DNA from: Comamonadaceae bacterium UBA2334
Lineage (GTDB): Bacteria; Pseudomonadota; Gammaproteobacteria; Burkholderiales; Burkholderiaceae_C
Direction of reading: 5' to 3'
Assembly (NCBI GenBank): GCA_002344885.1
Contig: DDUQ01000055.1
Location: 1 to 27,701 of the forward strand
DNA: 27,701 nt
Of this stretch, positions 7,664 through 15,662 are shown in pieces. The translations under genes were made by a program, and so were the position numbers. A model generated the notes under the pieces. The model was not told where the DNA came from, did no database searches, and worked only from the letters and a program-made list of their open reading frames with translations. Every line of letters starts with the position of its first letter. Position 1 is the first letter of the stretch.

Positions 7664-7730
7664 GGTTTGCAGTTATCCCCTTGGCTGGGGTGCAAGCTTG
7701 TGGATAAGCTTTGAACAGTGTGTGCAAACC
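7664..7730. repeat. Nested inverted repeats in the gap before the ferredoxin gene
   Basis: Outer arms GGTTTGCA (7664-7671) and TGCAAACC (7723-7730), middle arms TTATCC (7673-7678) and GGATAA (7702-7707), and inner arms CCCC (7677-7680) and GGGG (7687-7690) are nested. Two AAGCTT copies (7694-7699 and 7706-7711) flank the DnaA box. The arrangement resembles a regulator-binding region or a structured leader; I do not recognise a named element. Confidence 0.4.
7699..7707 (-). promoter_or_regulatory. Consensus DnaA box
   Basis: TGTGGATAA is the reverse complement of TTATCCACA, the exact high-affinity DnaA box. A related TTATCCCCT with two mismatches lies at 7673-7681 on the plus strand. There is no dnaA, dnaN or AT-rich unwinding region nearby, so this is more likely a DnaA-titrating or regulatory site, or chance, than an origin. 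Confidence 0.45.
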
Positions 7731-7820
7731 GTTGCCAACATCAAGCCGGGCGTGGCTGGTTGACGTGTTGCCTGTTTTTTGTGCAAAGAGGCCCCGATCC
7801 GCGAGGGTGATCAGACTGAC

Positions 7821-8090
7821 ATGCCATCTGCCAAGCCCAAGTGGCTGCCCGTGATCGAAACTGCCCGATGCACCGGTTGTGGCTGGTGTGTGGCCGCCTG
7901 CCCGGAACACGTGCTGGTGCTGGAGCGAAGCGGATGGCGCAAAACATCGGTGCTGCTGGACGAAGCGGGTTGCACTGGCTGTCGGAAATGCGAGGTGAAG
8001 TGCCCGTTTGGCGTGATTGCCATGGTGCGGATTCGCCAGGCTGAGGGGGTGGCATGTTTGGATGGGCCGGGCTCAACAGGAAACCCGTGA
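7821..8090 (+). CDS. Small 2[4Fe-4S] ferredoxin
   Basis: This is an electron carrier of 89 residues with two complete cluster motifs. Cysteines 17, 20, 23 and 27 lie in CTGCGWCVAACP, and cysteines 51, 54, 57 and 61 in CTGCRKCEVKCP. Both have the CxxCxxCxxxCP pattern, so it should hold two low-potential [4Fe-4S] clusters. The ATG at 7821 is preferred; an in-frame GTG at 7779 would add 14 residues without family similarity. GAGG lies about 14 bp upstream, a long spacing. The gene is isolated between the thiolase terminator and the AtuA-family gene, so its redox partner is not shown by context. A role in an acyl-CoA or aromatic pathway is possible but unsupported. Confidence 0.9.
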   Translation: MPSAKPKWLPVIETARCTGCGWCVAACPEHVLVLERSGWRKTSVLLDEAGCTGCRKCEVKCPFGVIAMVRIRQAEGVACLDGPGSTGNP

Positions 8091-8150
8091 GCCGAAGACG
8101 TGTCAGACTGCGTGCTTTGTCCACTGCCCCTGTTCACCAACACTTGTCAG

Positions 8151-10004
8151 ATGATCCAGTCTCCGCCCTTATTCAGAATCGGCTCGGGCGCGGGTTACGC
8201 CGGTGACCGCATTGAGCCCGCGCTCGACCTGGCCGAGCGCGGGCAGCTGAATGCCCTGGTGTTTGAATGCCTGGCCGAGCGCACCATTGCGCTGGCGCAA
8301 CTGCGGCGCAGCCATGACCCCGATGCCGGTTTTGACCCCCTGCTGACTGCGCGCATGCGCGCCGTGTTGCCCGTCTGCGTGGCCAACGGCACCACGGTCA
8401 TCACCAACATGGGGGCGGCCAATCCGTTGGCGGCTGGACAGGCCGTGCTGGCCGTGGCGCGAGAGCTGGGCTTGCCCCACCTGAGGGTGGCGGTGGTGAC
8501 GGGCGACGACGTGTTGCCCTGGGTACTGGCCAACGATGGTGAGTTGATCGATAGCAAGGAAGCACCGTCATACAAGCGCGGGAGCCTGATTTCGGCCAAT
8601 GTTTACCTGGGGGCAGACGCCTTGTTGCCGGCGTTGCGCTCGGGGGCGCATGTGATCGTCACCGGTCGGGTGGCTGACCCGGCGCTGTTCCTGGCACCGC
8701 TGATGCACCATTTCGGCTGGGCCGATGACGACTGGCCGCGCCTGGGCGCCGGACTGCTGGTGGGCCATTTGTTGGAATGCGCGGCCCAGGTGAGCGGTGG
8801 CTACATCGCTGACCCTGGCCAGTTCGACGTGCCCGATCTGCACCGGGTGGGGTTTCCGCTGGCGGAGGTGTCGGCCGATGGCACGGCGGTCATCACCAAA
8901 CTGTCCGGCACCGGGGGCAGGGTGGACCACCTGACCTGCACGGCGCAGTTGCTGTACGAGGTGGAAGACCCTTCTCGCTACTTGCAGCCCGACGTGGTGG
9001 GGGATTTTTCTCAGGTGCGGTTTGCGGCCGTGGGCCATGACCGCGTGCAGGTGCAAGGCGCAGGTGGTCTCCCCCGGCCCGAAACGCTGAAGGTGACGCT
9101 CGGTTACCGCGATGGCTTCATTGGCGAGGGGCAAATCAGCTACGCCGGGCCGGGTGCCAGGGCGCGCGGGGAACTGGCGCTGGCCATCCTGCGGCACCGG
9201 TTGGAGGTGGCGGGTCTGGCGAGCCTGGAGCACAGGGCCGAACTGGTGGGTGTGAACGCCATGCACGGCCCCCACCTGGGTGTGGCACACGAGCCCTACG
9301 AGGTGCGCGTGCGCCTGGCGGTCCGCTGTGCCACCCGCCAGCAGGCTGAGCGGGTGGGGCAAGAGGTGGAAGCGCTCTACCTGAACGGCCCTGCAGGCGG
9401 TGGCGGGGTCACCCAGAGTGTGCGCGAGGTGGTTGCTGCGGCATCCGCCTTGATACCTCGCTCGGCGGTGCAGACGCATGTACAGGTGCTGACGCACGGC
9501 GTGCCAGGGCACCCGGAGCAGGTGGCCCGTTCAGCATCCGCTCACGCGACCCCAGCGCCGCTGGTGGCGATGCACGATGCAGCGGCCATGGCGGTCGAAT
9601 CAGCCGTGCCCGCAAAGCCAGGTGGGTCGCCAGAAGTGTCGCCGGGTGAGTTGCAGGGCGAGCCGCCAAGTGAGGAAGCAGCAGGCCCCGCGCCTGTGCG
9701 CTTGCAGGACATCGCCATTGCCCGCTCGGGTGACAAGGGCAACCTGGCCACGCTGACGGTGATTGCAAAAGACCCGCTGAACTACCCATTGCTGGAGCGG
9801 TTGCTCACACCAGAGCGGGTTCGGGCGCATTACGACGGGATTGCCAAGGGGGCGGTGCATCGATACTGCTTGCAGCATCTGGGCGCGGTGCACTTTGTGA
9901 TGCACGATGCTTTGGGTGGCGGCGTCACCCGGTCGCTGGCACTGGATGCGCATGGCAAGACGCTGAGCGCGGCCATTCTGGCGCTACCGCTGGCGCAGGC
10001 ATAG
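8151..10004 (+). CDS. AtuA-family protein (DUF1446) with C-terminal AtuA-like domain
   Basis: The 617-residue product begins with the AtuA signature IGSGAGYAGDRIEPA (10-24) and FECLAERTIALAQ (38-50), then a long DUF1446 region to about 450. A linker rich in Ala, Pro, Ser and Glu (about 460-514) leads to a C-terminal domain with RSGDKGN near 526, known as the AtuA-like ferredoxin-fold domain. AtuA is encoded in the acyclic terpene (citronellol/geraniol) utilisation cluster of Pseudomonas, but its biochemical activity is not established. The start at 8151 fits where family similarity begins; a GTG at 8100 would add 17 unrelated residues. No clear Shine-Dalgarno precedes it. The other atu genes (carboxylase subunits, CoA ligase) are absent here, so terpene use should not be assumed. 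Confidence 0.9.
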   Translation: MIQSPPLFRIGSGAGYAGDRIEPALDLAERGQLNALVFECLAERTIALAQLRRSHDPDAGFDPLLTARMRAVLPVCVANGTTVITNMGAANPLAAGQAVLAVARELGLPHLRVAVVTGDDVLPWVLANDGELIDSKEAPSYKRGSLISANVYLGADALLPALRSGAHVIVTGRVADPALFLAPLMHHFGWADDDWPRLGAGLLVGHLLECAAQVSGGYIADPGQFDVPDLHRVGFPLAEVSADGTAVITKLSGTGGRVDHLTCTAQLLYEVEDPSRYLQPDVVGDFSQVRFAAVGHDRVQVQGAGGLPRPETLKVTLGYRDGFIGEGQISYAGPGARARGELALAILRHRLEVAGLASLEHRAELVGVNAMHGPHLGVAHEPYEVRVRLAVRCATRQQAERVGQEVEALYLNGPAGGGGVTQSVREVVAAASALIPRSAVQTHVQVLTHGVPGHPEQVARSASAHATPAPLVAMHDAAAMAVESAVPAKPGGSPEVSPGELQGEPPSEEAAGPAPVRLQDIAIARSGDKGNLATLTVIAKDPLNYPLLERLLTPERVRAHYDGIAKGAVHRYCLQHLGAVHFVMHDALGGGVTRSLALDAHGKTLSAAILALPLAQA

Positions 10005-10159
10005 ACCAGAGGGAGGGCAAGACCGGGAGGTGTCTCCGGGCGGACAGGCATGGGTGTTCGCACCAATGGGCGGCCTGTGCGCGCAGGCCTAGACTGTGTG
10101 GGACGCGCATTGCACCCATGCAGCGCTGCTTTCAGCCCAAAAACCTCAGGAGACTTCTC

Positions 10160-11128
10160 ATGCGTACCTCTTTCCGTCTGCTGGCCTCGCTTGTCGGCAC
10201 GTTCTGTTTCACATCGGCCGCCCTGGCACAGGCCTACCCCAACAAACCCATCAAGGCCGTGGTGCCCTTTGCAGCAGGCAGCGCCACCGACCAGATTGGC
10301 CGCGCCTTCGCGCAGAAAATGTCCGAGACGCTGGGCCAGCCCATTGTGGTGGAGAACAAGGCTGGCGTGAACGGCATGCTGGGGGCCGACGCCGTGGCCA
10401 AATCAGCGCCTGATGGCTACACCATCCTGATTGGCACCAACAGCACCAACGCGGCCCTGAAAAGCCTGATGAAAAAGCTGCCCTACGACCAGGACACTGC
10501 CTTCACCCCGGTGGGCTTCATGGGGTCGGTGCCGCTGATCATGGCGGTGAACAACGATGTGCCGGTCAAGACCCTGAAAGAGCTGGTGGACATGGCCAAG
10601 GCCAAGCCCACGCACGTGACCTTTGCCAGCGCCAGCACGTCGCAACTGGTGTCCACCGAAATGATGGCTGGCATGACCGGCATCCAGCTCACCAACGTGC
10701 CGTACAAGAGTGGCCCGGCTGCCATGACCGACCTCATCGGCGGCCAGGTCAATATGTTCAGCGCCGACTTTGCCGTCATGCTGCCCCAGGTCAAGGCGGG
10801 CAAGGTGCGGGGCCTGGCCGTCACGGCGGCCAAGCGCTCGCCCGCCGTGCCCGAGCTGCCCACCGTGAACGAAGCGCTGGGCTTGAAGGACTACGAGCTG
10901 ATTGCCTACTTCGCCGTGTACGCACCGGCGGGCACACCGGCTGACATCGTGACCAAACTGAACCAGGCCGTCAACGCTGCCGCCAACAGCGCCGAGGTGC
11001 AGGACAAGTTTGCGGGCATCGGCTTTGCAGTCCAGCCCGGCACACCCGACGACCTGGCCAAGCGCGGCGCACTGGAAACTGCCAAGTGGGCCAAGGCCAT
11101 CATGGATGCCAAGATCGAACCCCAGTGA
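10160..11128 (+). CDS. Bug/TctC-family periplasmic solute-binding protein
   Basis: The 322-residue product has a Sec signal peptide with a hydrophobic core and a likely cleavage after ALA at residues 21-23. The mature part starts YPNKPIKAVVPFAAGSATDQIGR, typical of Bug proteins that bind carboxylates for tripartite tricarboxylate transporters. Family signatures include VVENKAGVNG, GADAVAKSAPDGYT and NVPYKSGPAAMTDLIGGQV. CAGGAGA is placed 6 bp before the ATG. No TctA or TctB membrane gene is present in the window, as is usual for the many orphan Bug proteins of Burkholderiales. Its location between the AtuA-family gene and an acyl-CoA dehydrogenase gene suggests it binds the acid degraded by this cluster; the ligand cannot be read from sequence. 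Confidence 0.93.
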   Translation: MRTSFRLLASLVGTFCFTSAALAQAYPNKPIKAVVPFAAGSATDQIGRAFAQKMSETLGQPIVVENKAGVNGMLGADAVAKSAPDGYTILIGTNSTNAALKSLMKKLPYDQDTAFTPVGFMGSVPLIMAVNNDVPVKTLKELVDMAKAKPTHVTFASASTSQLVSTEMMAGMTGIQLTNVPYKSGPAAMTDLIGGQVNMFSADFAVMLPQVKAGKVRGLAVTAAKRSPAVPELPTVNEALGLKDYELIAYFAVYAPAGTPADIVTKLNQAVNAAANSAEVQDKFAGIGFAVQPGTPDDLAKRGALETAKWAKAIMDAKIEPQ

Positions 11129-11203
11129 CGGGCCAAACCGCCTGACCGGAGCCAGGCAGGTCTCCTGGCCGCCTGCACTGTTTGTTGTTGACCGAAAGAT
11201 ACC

Positions 11204-13165
11204 ATGAGCCTGCGCCCCACCATCGACTTCCTGCTGTACGACTGGCTGTGTGCAGACAACCTGACACAGCGAGAACGCTTTGCCGACCACAGCCGCGATA
11301 CCTTTGCTGCCGTGCTGGACACCTGCGAGCGCATTGCCCGAGACAAGTACGCGCCCTTCAACCGGCTGGTCGACACGCAGGAGCCCGCCACCGTCACCGA
11401 GGCGGACGGCAGCCTGCGCGTGGTGTTGCCGCAGGCCACCCACGAAGCGCACCAGGCCTATGCCGCCAGCGGCATGCTGAGTGCGGCGCAGGATTACGAA
11501 ATGGGCGGCATGCAGTTGCCCTACACGGTGGAATCGGCCGCCAACGCGTTTTTCGCCCATGCGTCGGTCAGCATCGGGTCAGGCATGTTGACCACCGGCA
11601 ATGCAAATTTGCTGATGGTGCACGGCACGCCGTTGCAGAAGCAGGTGTTCGCCGCCAACGAGTTTGCTGGCAAATGGTCGGGCACCATGTGCCTGAGCGA
11701 ACCGCAGGCCGGATCGTCCCTGAGCGACGTGGCCACACGTGCCGTACCCGATGGCGAGGGGCACGCAGATGATCCCCTCGGCCCCCGCTACCGCCTGCGG
11801 GGCAACAAAATGTGGATTTCGGCTGGCGAACACGAGCTGACCGAGAACATCATCCACCTGGTGCTGGCCAAAATTCCCGACGCCAATGGCCAGTTGCCAC
11901 CGGGGGTGAAAGGCATTTCGCTGTTCATCGTGCCCAAGCGGCTGGTCAACCCGCAGGGTCGGCTGACAGGCCAGCGCAACGACGTGGCGCTGGCGGGCCT
12001 GAACCATAAGTGCGGCTGGCGTGGCACCACCAACACGTTGCTGAATTTTGGCGAAGGCCAGTTTAAGGTGCTGCCGGGTCAAGGGGCCGCCTGCGGCGCG
12101 GGGCTGGACGGGCAGGGCACCGGGGCCATCGGTTACCTGGTGGGGCAGCCGGGCAAAGGCCTGCAGTGCATGTTCCACATGATGAACGAAGCCCGCATTG
12201 GCGTGGGCATGGCCGCCACCATGCTCGGCATGGCGGGTTACCACGCGAGCCTGGATTACGCCAGAACCCGTGTGCAGGGCCGCCCGGTGGCTGCACCGGC
12301 CCACGCAGATGCAAAGGTCGCGAAGGACGTTGGCCAGCCGCCGGTGCGCATCATTGAACATGCCGATGTGAAGCGCATGCTGCTGGCCCAGAAAAGCTAT
12401 TGCGAAGGTGCGCTGGCCCTGGATCTCTACTGTGCCCGCCTGGTGGACGAGCAGCACACAGGCACCCCTGATGCGGCCGACGATGCTCGCCTGCTGTTGG
12501 AGGTGTTGACGCCCATTGCCAAGAGCTGGCCCAGCGAATGGTGCCTGGAGGCGAACAGCCTGGCCATACAGGTGCATGGGGGCTATGGTTACACACGTGA
12601 CTTCCCCGTTGAGCAGTACTGGCGTGACAACCGCCTGAACATGATCCACGAGGGCACGCACGGCATCCAGGCCATGGATCTGCTGGGCCGCAAGGTGCTG
12701 ATGGAGCAGGGCAAGGGCCTGAAGCTGCTGGCTGCACGCGTGCATGCCACGGCCAGCCAGGCGGTGCAATTGGCGCGGCAGACTGCGTTGCCCGGTGGAG
12801 AGCGCAGGCTGGGCACTGCGCATGCGGCCGATCTGGCACAGCACGCAGCGGCTCTGCTGACGGCGCTGAAAGCGGTGGGCGATGCGACCGAAGCCGCCTG
12901 GGCCACGGGCAACCCCGCCGAGTGTCTGGCCAACGCCGTGCCCTACATGCAGGCATTCGGCCACACGGTACTGGCGTGGATCTGGCTGGATGTGGGGGTG
13001 GCAGTGTACCGGCAAGACCCTGAGTTAACGCTAGCATCAAACAAAGGCAGGATAAGCGCTGGAGCCTATTTTTATGCCTATGAGCTGCCCAAGATAGACG
13101 CCTGGTTGCAGGTGGTGTCCCGGCGCGAGGCGGTGTGCGCCCGCATGCCTGAAGACGCATTCTGA
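11204..13165 (+). CDS. Long acyl-CoA dehydrogenase (DmdC/FadE-like, about 650 residues)
   Basis: This flavoenzyme introduces the alpha-beta double bond in an acyl-CoA, passing electrons to electron-transfer flavoprotein. The 653-residue product has an extra N-terminal segment, then the acyl-CoA dehydrogenase core: MCLSEPQAGSSLSDV (162-176), GNKMWISAGEHE (200-211), MMNEARIGVG (326-335) and the catalytic Glu483 in NMIHEGTHGIQAMDLLGRK. A C-terminal extension follows (about 500-653), as in the long 3-methylmercaptopropionyl-CoA dehydrogenase-like group. A Gly/Ala/Gln-rich loop at 286-306 looks longer than usual. The start follows a weak purine stretch (GAAAGA). The true substrate is unknown; neighbours suggest an organic-acid CoA ester. 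Codons 609-626 contain an AT-richer repeat-like stretch, listed separately. Confidence 0.93.
   Translation: MSLRPTIDFLLYDWLCADNLTQRERFADHSRDTFAAVLDTCERIARDKYAPFNRLVDTQEPATVTEADGSLRVVLPQATHEAHQAYAASGMLSAAQDYEMGGMQLPYTVESAANAFFAHASVSIGSGMLTTGNANLLMVHGTPLQKQVFAANEFAGKWSGTMCLSEPQAGSSLSDVATRAVPDGEGHADDPLGPRYRLRGNKMWISAGEHELTENIIHLVLAKIPDANGQLPPGVKGISLFIVPKRLVNPQGRLTGQRNDVALAGLNHKCGWRGTTNTLLNFGEGQFKVLPGQGAACGAGLDGQGTGAIGYLVGQPGKGLQCMFHMMNEARIGVGMAATMLGMAGYHASLDYARTRVQGRPVAAPAHADAKVAKDVGQPPVRIIEHADVKRMLLAQKSYCEGALALDLYCARLVDEQHTGTPDAADDARLLLEVLTPIAKSWPSEWCLEANSLAIQVHGGYGYTRDFPVEQYWRDNRLNMIHEGTHGIQAMDLLGRKVLMEQGKGLKLLAARVHATASQAVQLARQTALPGGERRLGTAHAADLAQHAAALLTALKAVGDATEAAWATGNPAECLANAVPYMQAFGHTVLAWIWLDVGVAVYRQDPELTLASNKGRISAGAYFYAYELPKIDAWLQVVSRREAVCARMPEDAF
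13030..13080. repeat. Possible interspersed short repeat inside the acyl-CoA dehydrogenase gene
   Basis: This AT-richer stretch contains GCTAGCATCAA and then ATAAGCGCTGGAGCCTATTT. It shares AAGCGCTGG with the stretch at 20571-20630. From memory, it resembles short palindromic repeats (TAGCGCTTG...AAGCGCTGGAGGCC) scattered in Comamonadaceae genomes. The encoded residues near 614-626 still fit the family, so it may be a chance likeness. Confidence 0.3.
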
Positions 13166-13204
13166 AGTCGCCCGTGCGGTTCGAACAGGGAATGGGCCTC
13201 GACC

Positions 13205-15592
13205 TTAGAGAGGTGCGATTGGCAGGGCGCTGTCGTACGCAAGGAGCTCGGCCAACGCCTGGCCGGGCACGGGTCGGCTGAACAGGTAGCCCTGGAACTC
13301 GTCGCAACCGGCCGCTTTAAGGAACGCGGCTTGCTCTTCCGTTTCGACGCCCTCGGCAATGGTGCGCAGCCCCAGGCTGTGCGCCAGACCGATCACCGCG
13401 TTGACGATGGCTTCGTCTCCCGTGTTGTGGTTCAGCCCCCGCACAAACGACTGGTCGATTTTGAGCTTGTCCACTGCAAATCGCTTCAGGTAACTCAGAG
13501 ACGAGTAGCCGGTGCCAAAGTCGTCAATCGACAGTTTGATGCCCAACGCTTTCAACGCGTTGATGGTGGTCACGGTGAAGTCGGAGTCCTCCATGGCCAC
13601 ACTTTCGGTCAGTTCCAGTTCGAGCAGATCAGGGGGCAGCCCGCTGGCATCCAGCGCGCGGCGCACGCTTTGCGACAAGTCCACATGGCGGAACTGCACC
13701 ACCGACAGGTTGACGGCCACCGGCACCGCATGCAGGCCTGCAGACCGCCAGGCAGCAGCGTCACGGAGGGCCTGGTTCATGACCCACTCGCCAATGGGCC
13801 GGATCAGCCCTGACTGCTCTGCCACCGGGATGAAACGTGCCGGAGACACCATGCCCCATTCGGGGTGTTGCCAGCGCACCAGCGCTTCGACACCCACGAC
13901 TTTGCGGGTATGGGCATCGACTTGTGGCTGGTAATGCAGTATCAACTGGCCTTTGCCAATGGCGTGTTGCAAATCGCGCTCCACTGCAAGGGTGGCTTGC
14001 AGCTGGGTTTGCAACTCGGCCGTGAAGTAGCGGATGGTGTGACGGCCGTCGCGTTTGGCTTCGTCTGCGGCCATTTCAGCCGCCTGCATCAGCTTGACCC
14101 AGTCTGTGCCATTGGCGGGGAATGTGGCGATGCCCACACTCGCGGTCAGCGTCAGCTCCTTGTCTGCTACCCGGACTGGGGCATTGACCTCAGCCAGAAG
14201 GCGCATGGCCACCTTGCCGGCATCGAGCGCCTCGGTTCGGGGCAGCAGACAGATGAAATCGTCACCCCCGATGCGTGACACCGTATCTTCCGGTTTGACG
14301 TGCTGACTCAGCCGCTTGGCCAGTGTTTTGAGCACCTCGTCGCCCACTTCGTGTCCGAACGCCTCGTTGATGTGTTTGAAGTGGTCAATGTTCAGGTGCA
14401 GGACGGCCAGACTGCGCTGCATGCGCGTGGCCGATGCCAGGGCCGTGCGGGCGCGGTCGAACAACAGGGCACGGTTGGGCAGATTGGTCAGGGTGTCGTA
14501 GTTGGCCAGTCGCAGGATCCGGGCTTCGGCCTCTTTTCTGCTCGACGTTTCGGTAAAGATGCCCAGGTACTGGCGTATCTGGTGGCTGCCATCCCGGATC
14601 GCACTGATGACCAGCCACTCGGGGTAAATCTCGCCGCTCTTGCGGCGGTTCCATATTTCGCCCTCCCACCGGTCGTTGGCCGCCAGCTCTGCCCACATGG
14701 CCTGGTAGAACGATTTGTCCTGTTTGCCAGAGCTCAGCAGCCGGGGGGTCTGGTTTTTGACATCGGCCTCGGTGTAGCCGGTGATGCGCGTGAACGACTG
14801 GTTGACCGACACGAAACGGGTGTCGCTGTCGGTGATGAAGATGCCCTCCTGACTGGCTCCGAACACCTGGGCGATCACCCGGCTATGGGCATCGGCTTCT
14901 TTGAGCCGCGTCACGTCAAGCCAGGTGCCCACGATCTGCGTCGGTTGGCCTGCGCCGTCCCGCACCAGCAGCAGTTGATCGTGGATCCAGCGGTAGCTGC
15001 CATCAGCGTGCCTGAACCGATACTCATGGGTCAGCCTGCCTGCCGACATCAGTTCGCTTTGCCTGGCCTGCGCCGCAGGCAGGTCGTCGGGGTGGAGGTG
15101 GGACAACCACATGTCGGGGTCGGACAGCCAGCGTTCGAAGGCATGGCCTGTGAGTTGCGCCACGTTGGGGCTCACGAAGTCGACGACAAAGCGTTCGGGT
15201 TGACCGGTTGTGGCCCGCAACGCATAGACCACAGCGGGGTTGATGTCCAAAATCTGTGCCAGTCTGTCGCGCTCACGCGTGAGTTGTGTCTCCAGTGCCT
15301 GGTGGCGCTTTTCGGCCGCACGGCTCAGGCTGAACACCAAAGCAGTGCTGAGCAGCACGAACACAATGCCTTTGACCGATTGCAGCGTGGCGCGCAGGGA
15401 ACCGTCGGGCACCAGTGCTTCCAGCAAACTGTCGGACAGCAAAATCCAGGCCACGCCAAATGCCACAAACGCACCCGCAATCTGCAGGGCAGTGGTGGGC
15501 TGGCGATCCGTCGGGTGTGGCATGGCCACCGCATCATAAGCCTGCATACGGGCAATTTTTGCCACGGGGAGGGGCTTGCTGCTGTGTGTCAT
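13205..15592 (-). CDS. Membrane PAS-PAS-GGDEF-EAL c-di-GMP protein
   Basis: This is a 795-residue inner-membrane signalling protein. Two transmembrane helices (about 36-53 and 72-90) with a very short loop are followed by a PAS domain (about 112-230) and a second PAS (about 240-352). A GGDEF domain (about 355-515) and an EAL domain (about 535-785) follow. The diguanylate-cyclase signature reads GGDDF (442-446) instead of GGDEF or GGEEF, with Asp403 kept in NIDHFKHIN, so cyclase activity is uncertain. The EAL domain looks fully active: EAL (569-571), NLSVVQF, ELTES, IDDFGTGYSS, LKIDQSFV and EGVE. Net c-di-GMP hydrolysis is the likely role. Three ATG starts (15592, 15547, 15523) are possible and none has a good Shine-Dalgarno. 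The longest that leaves a gap to the divergent gene was chosen. An ATG at 15739 would overlap that gene. Confidence 0.92.
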   Translation of the reverse strand: MTHSSKPLPVAKIARMQAYDAVAMPHPTDRQPTTALQIAGAFVAFGVAWILLSDSLLEALVPDGSLRATLQSVKGIVFVLLSTALVFSLSRAAEKRHQALETQLTRERDRLAQILDINPAVVYALRATTGQPERFVVDFVSPNVAQLTGHAFERWLSDPDMWLSHLHPDDLPAAQARQSELMSAGRLTHEYRFRHADGSYRWIHDQLLLVRDGAGQPTQIVGTWLDVTRLKEADAHSRVIAQVFGASQEGIFITDSDTRFVSVNQSFTRITGYTEADVKNQTPRLLSSGKQDKSFYQAMWAELAANDRWEGEIWNRRKSGEIYPEWLVISAIRDGSHQIRQYLGIFTETSSRKEAEARILRLANYDTLTNLPNRALLFDRARTALASATRMQRSLAVLHLNIDHFKHINEAFGHEVGDEVLKTLAKRLSQHVKPEDTVSRIGGDDFICLLPRTEALDAGKVAMRLLAEVNAPVRVADKELTLTASVGIATFPANGTDWVKLMQAAEMAADEAKRDGRHTIRYFTAELQTQLQATLAVERDLQHAIGKGQLILHYQPQVDAHTRKVVGVEALVRWQHPEWGMVSPARFIPVAEQSGLIRPIGEWVMNQALRDAAAWRSAGLHAVPVAVNLSVVQFRHVDLSQSVRRALDASGLPPDLLELELTESVAMEDSDFTVTTINALKALGIKLSIDDFGTGYSSLSYLKRFAVDKLKIDQSFVRGLNHNTGDEAIVNAVIGLAHSLGLRTIAEGVETEEQAAFLKAAGCDEFQGYLFSRPVPGQALAELLAYDSALPIAPL

Positions 15593-15602
15593 TGGGCTGG
15601 GG

Positions 15603-15619
15603 TGTGTCGATGTCACACA
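15603..15619. promoter_or_regulatory. Inverted repeat in divergent intergenic region
   Basis: TGTGT (15603-15607) and ACACA (15615-15619) flank 7 bp in the 70-bp gap between the divergent c-di-GMP and lipoprotein genes. It could be an operator, but the arms are short and may be chance. Confidence 0.2.
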
Positions 15620-15662
15620 ATGCGCCCTGACGTTGTCACATGCCCACACAACCGGATTCAAC

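Noticed and set aside
6427..7695. 422-codon antisense frame over the thiolase gene
   Set aside because: It is low-information, has no recognisable motif and lies opposite a clear thiolase.
7664..7730. Possible replication origin at the DnaA box
   Set aside because: Only one exact box, no AT-rich unwinding region, and no dnaA, dnaN, parAB or gidA-type neighbours.
7757..7771. Second possible -24/-12 promoter before the ferredoxin gene
   Set aside because: GG and GC have the right 10-bp spacing and TTGC is present, but the CAC part of the -24 element is absent and no enhancer site or activator gene is adjacent.
11579..13015. 478-codon antisense frame over the acyl-CoA dehydrogenase gene
   Set aside because: No domain signature; the plus-strand dehydrogenase explains the DNA.
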